Shown one piece after another: positions 15,067 to 15,144 of a stretch of 15,144 bases of DNA. Each line of letters begins with the position of its first letter. Within the stretch, counting starts at the first letter, position 1. The translations under genes and the position numbers were made by a program. The DNA comes from Sphingomonadales bacterium. Its GTDB lineage: Bacteria > Pseudomonadota > Alphaproteobacteria > Sphingomonadales > Sphingomonadaceae. The notes below the pieces were generated by a model. The model made no database searches. It was not told the DNA's origin and saw only the letters and a program-made list of their open reading frames with translations. The stretch covers positions 1 through 15,144 of the forward strand of contig JAIYAA010000058.1 of assembly GCA_027489295.1 (NCBI GenBank). Direction: 5' to 3'.

Positions 15067-15144
15067 ATGGCCGAATTCCGCCTGCCCAAGAACAGCCGCA
15101 TCACCAAGGGCCAGGAGCACAAGGCAAGCCCCGAGGCCACGCGG
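15067..15144 (+). CDS. sdhB: Succinate dehydrogenase iron-sulfur subunit (N-terminal 26 residues only)
   Basis: SdhB carries the three Fe-S clusters that pass electrons from the flavoprotein SdhA to quinone in respiratory complex II. Only the first 26 codons are in the window. MAEFRLPKNSRITKG matches the short conserved leader of alphaproteobacterial SdhB, which precedes the ferredoxin domain; the family has about 260 residues. The start is supported by GAGGAAG 8 bases upstream. The gene directly upstream is ClpP-like, not sdhA, so the common sdhCDAB order is not seen on this side; sdhA may lie elsewhere. Identification rests on a short segment and no cluster cysteine is visible. Confidence 0.8.
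   Translation, partial: MAEFRLPKNSRITKGQEHKASPEATR

Overview
The window is a gene-dense, GC-rich stretch of chromosome, most consistent with a sphingomonad (Sphingomonas or a relative, Alphaproteobacteria). The basis is the strong GC bias at third codon positions, an Rrf2-type SUF regulator fused in an operon to sufB, a quinone-linked PyrD, and an SdhB N-terminus of alphaproteobacterial type. The genus is inferred. I see no phage, transposon, CRISPR, tRNA or rRNA. Thirteen protein genes are supported: eleven lie wholly inside the window, and sufB (left edge) and sdhB (right edge) are cut off. No gene-free stretch exceeds 300 bases.

Left block (1-2457, all minus): an AraC-family regulator, then a three-cysteine Rrf2/IscR-like Fe-S regulator, then sufB. 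The Rrf2 stop and the sufB start overlap as TGATG. A perfect 10+10 bp dyad lies directly before the Rrf2 start codon and is the best operator candidate in the window.

The 180 bp between the AraC gene and pyrD hold two tandem GC-rich hairpins. Each is followed by a U-rich run if read on the minus strand, with a TACAAT box at suitable distance upstream. This could be a small RNA gene or a terminator/attenuator leader of the AraC gene.

Central plus-strand block (2638-7218): pyrD (pyrimidine synthesis), an exported gamma-glutamyltranspeptidase and a long-chain acyl-CoA synthetase, with gaps of 40 and 47 bp, so probably co-transcribed. A perfect 11 bp hairpin separates this block from a convergent gene for a large exported M16 zinc peptidase (7252-10119, minus).

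Right part: divergent from the peptidase runs an aspartyl/asparaginyl beta-hydroxylase-domain protein, followed by a VOC protein and a small polyhydroxyalkanoate-system protein whose start overlaps the VOC stop. A membrane-anchored sorbosone-dehydrogenase-like beta-propeller protein runs convergently to them. Divergent from that one are an exported legumain-like (C13) cysteine peptidase and a ClpP-like protein whose triad Asp appears to be Asn. The window ends in the first 26 codons of sdhB.

Most of the region is ordinary housekeeping and accessory metabolism. I found no convincing multi-gene novel system. The items most worth checking are the candidate minus-strand RNA at 2475-2593, the Rrf2 dyad, and the C13/ClpP-like pair.
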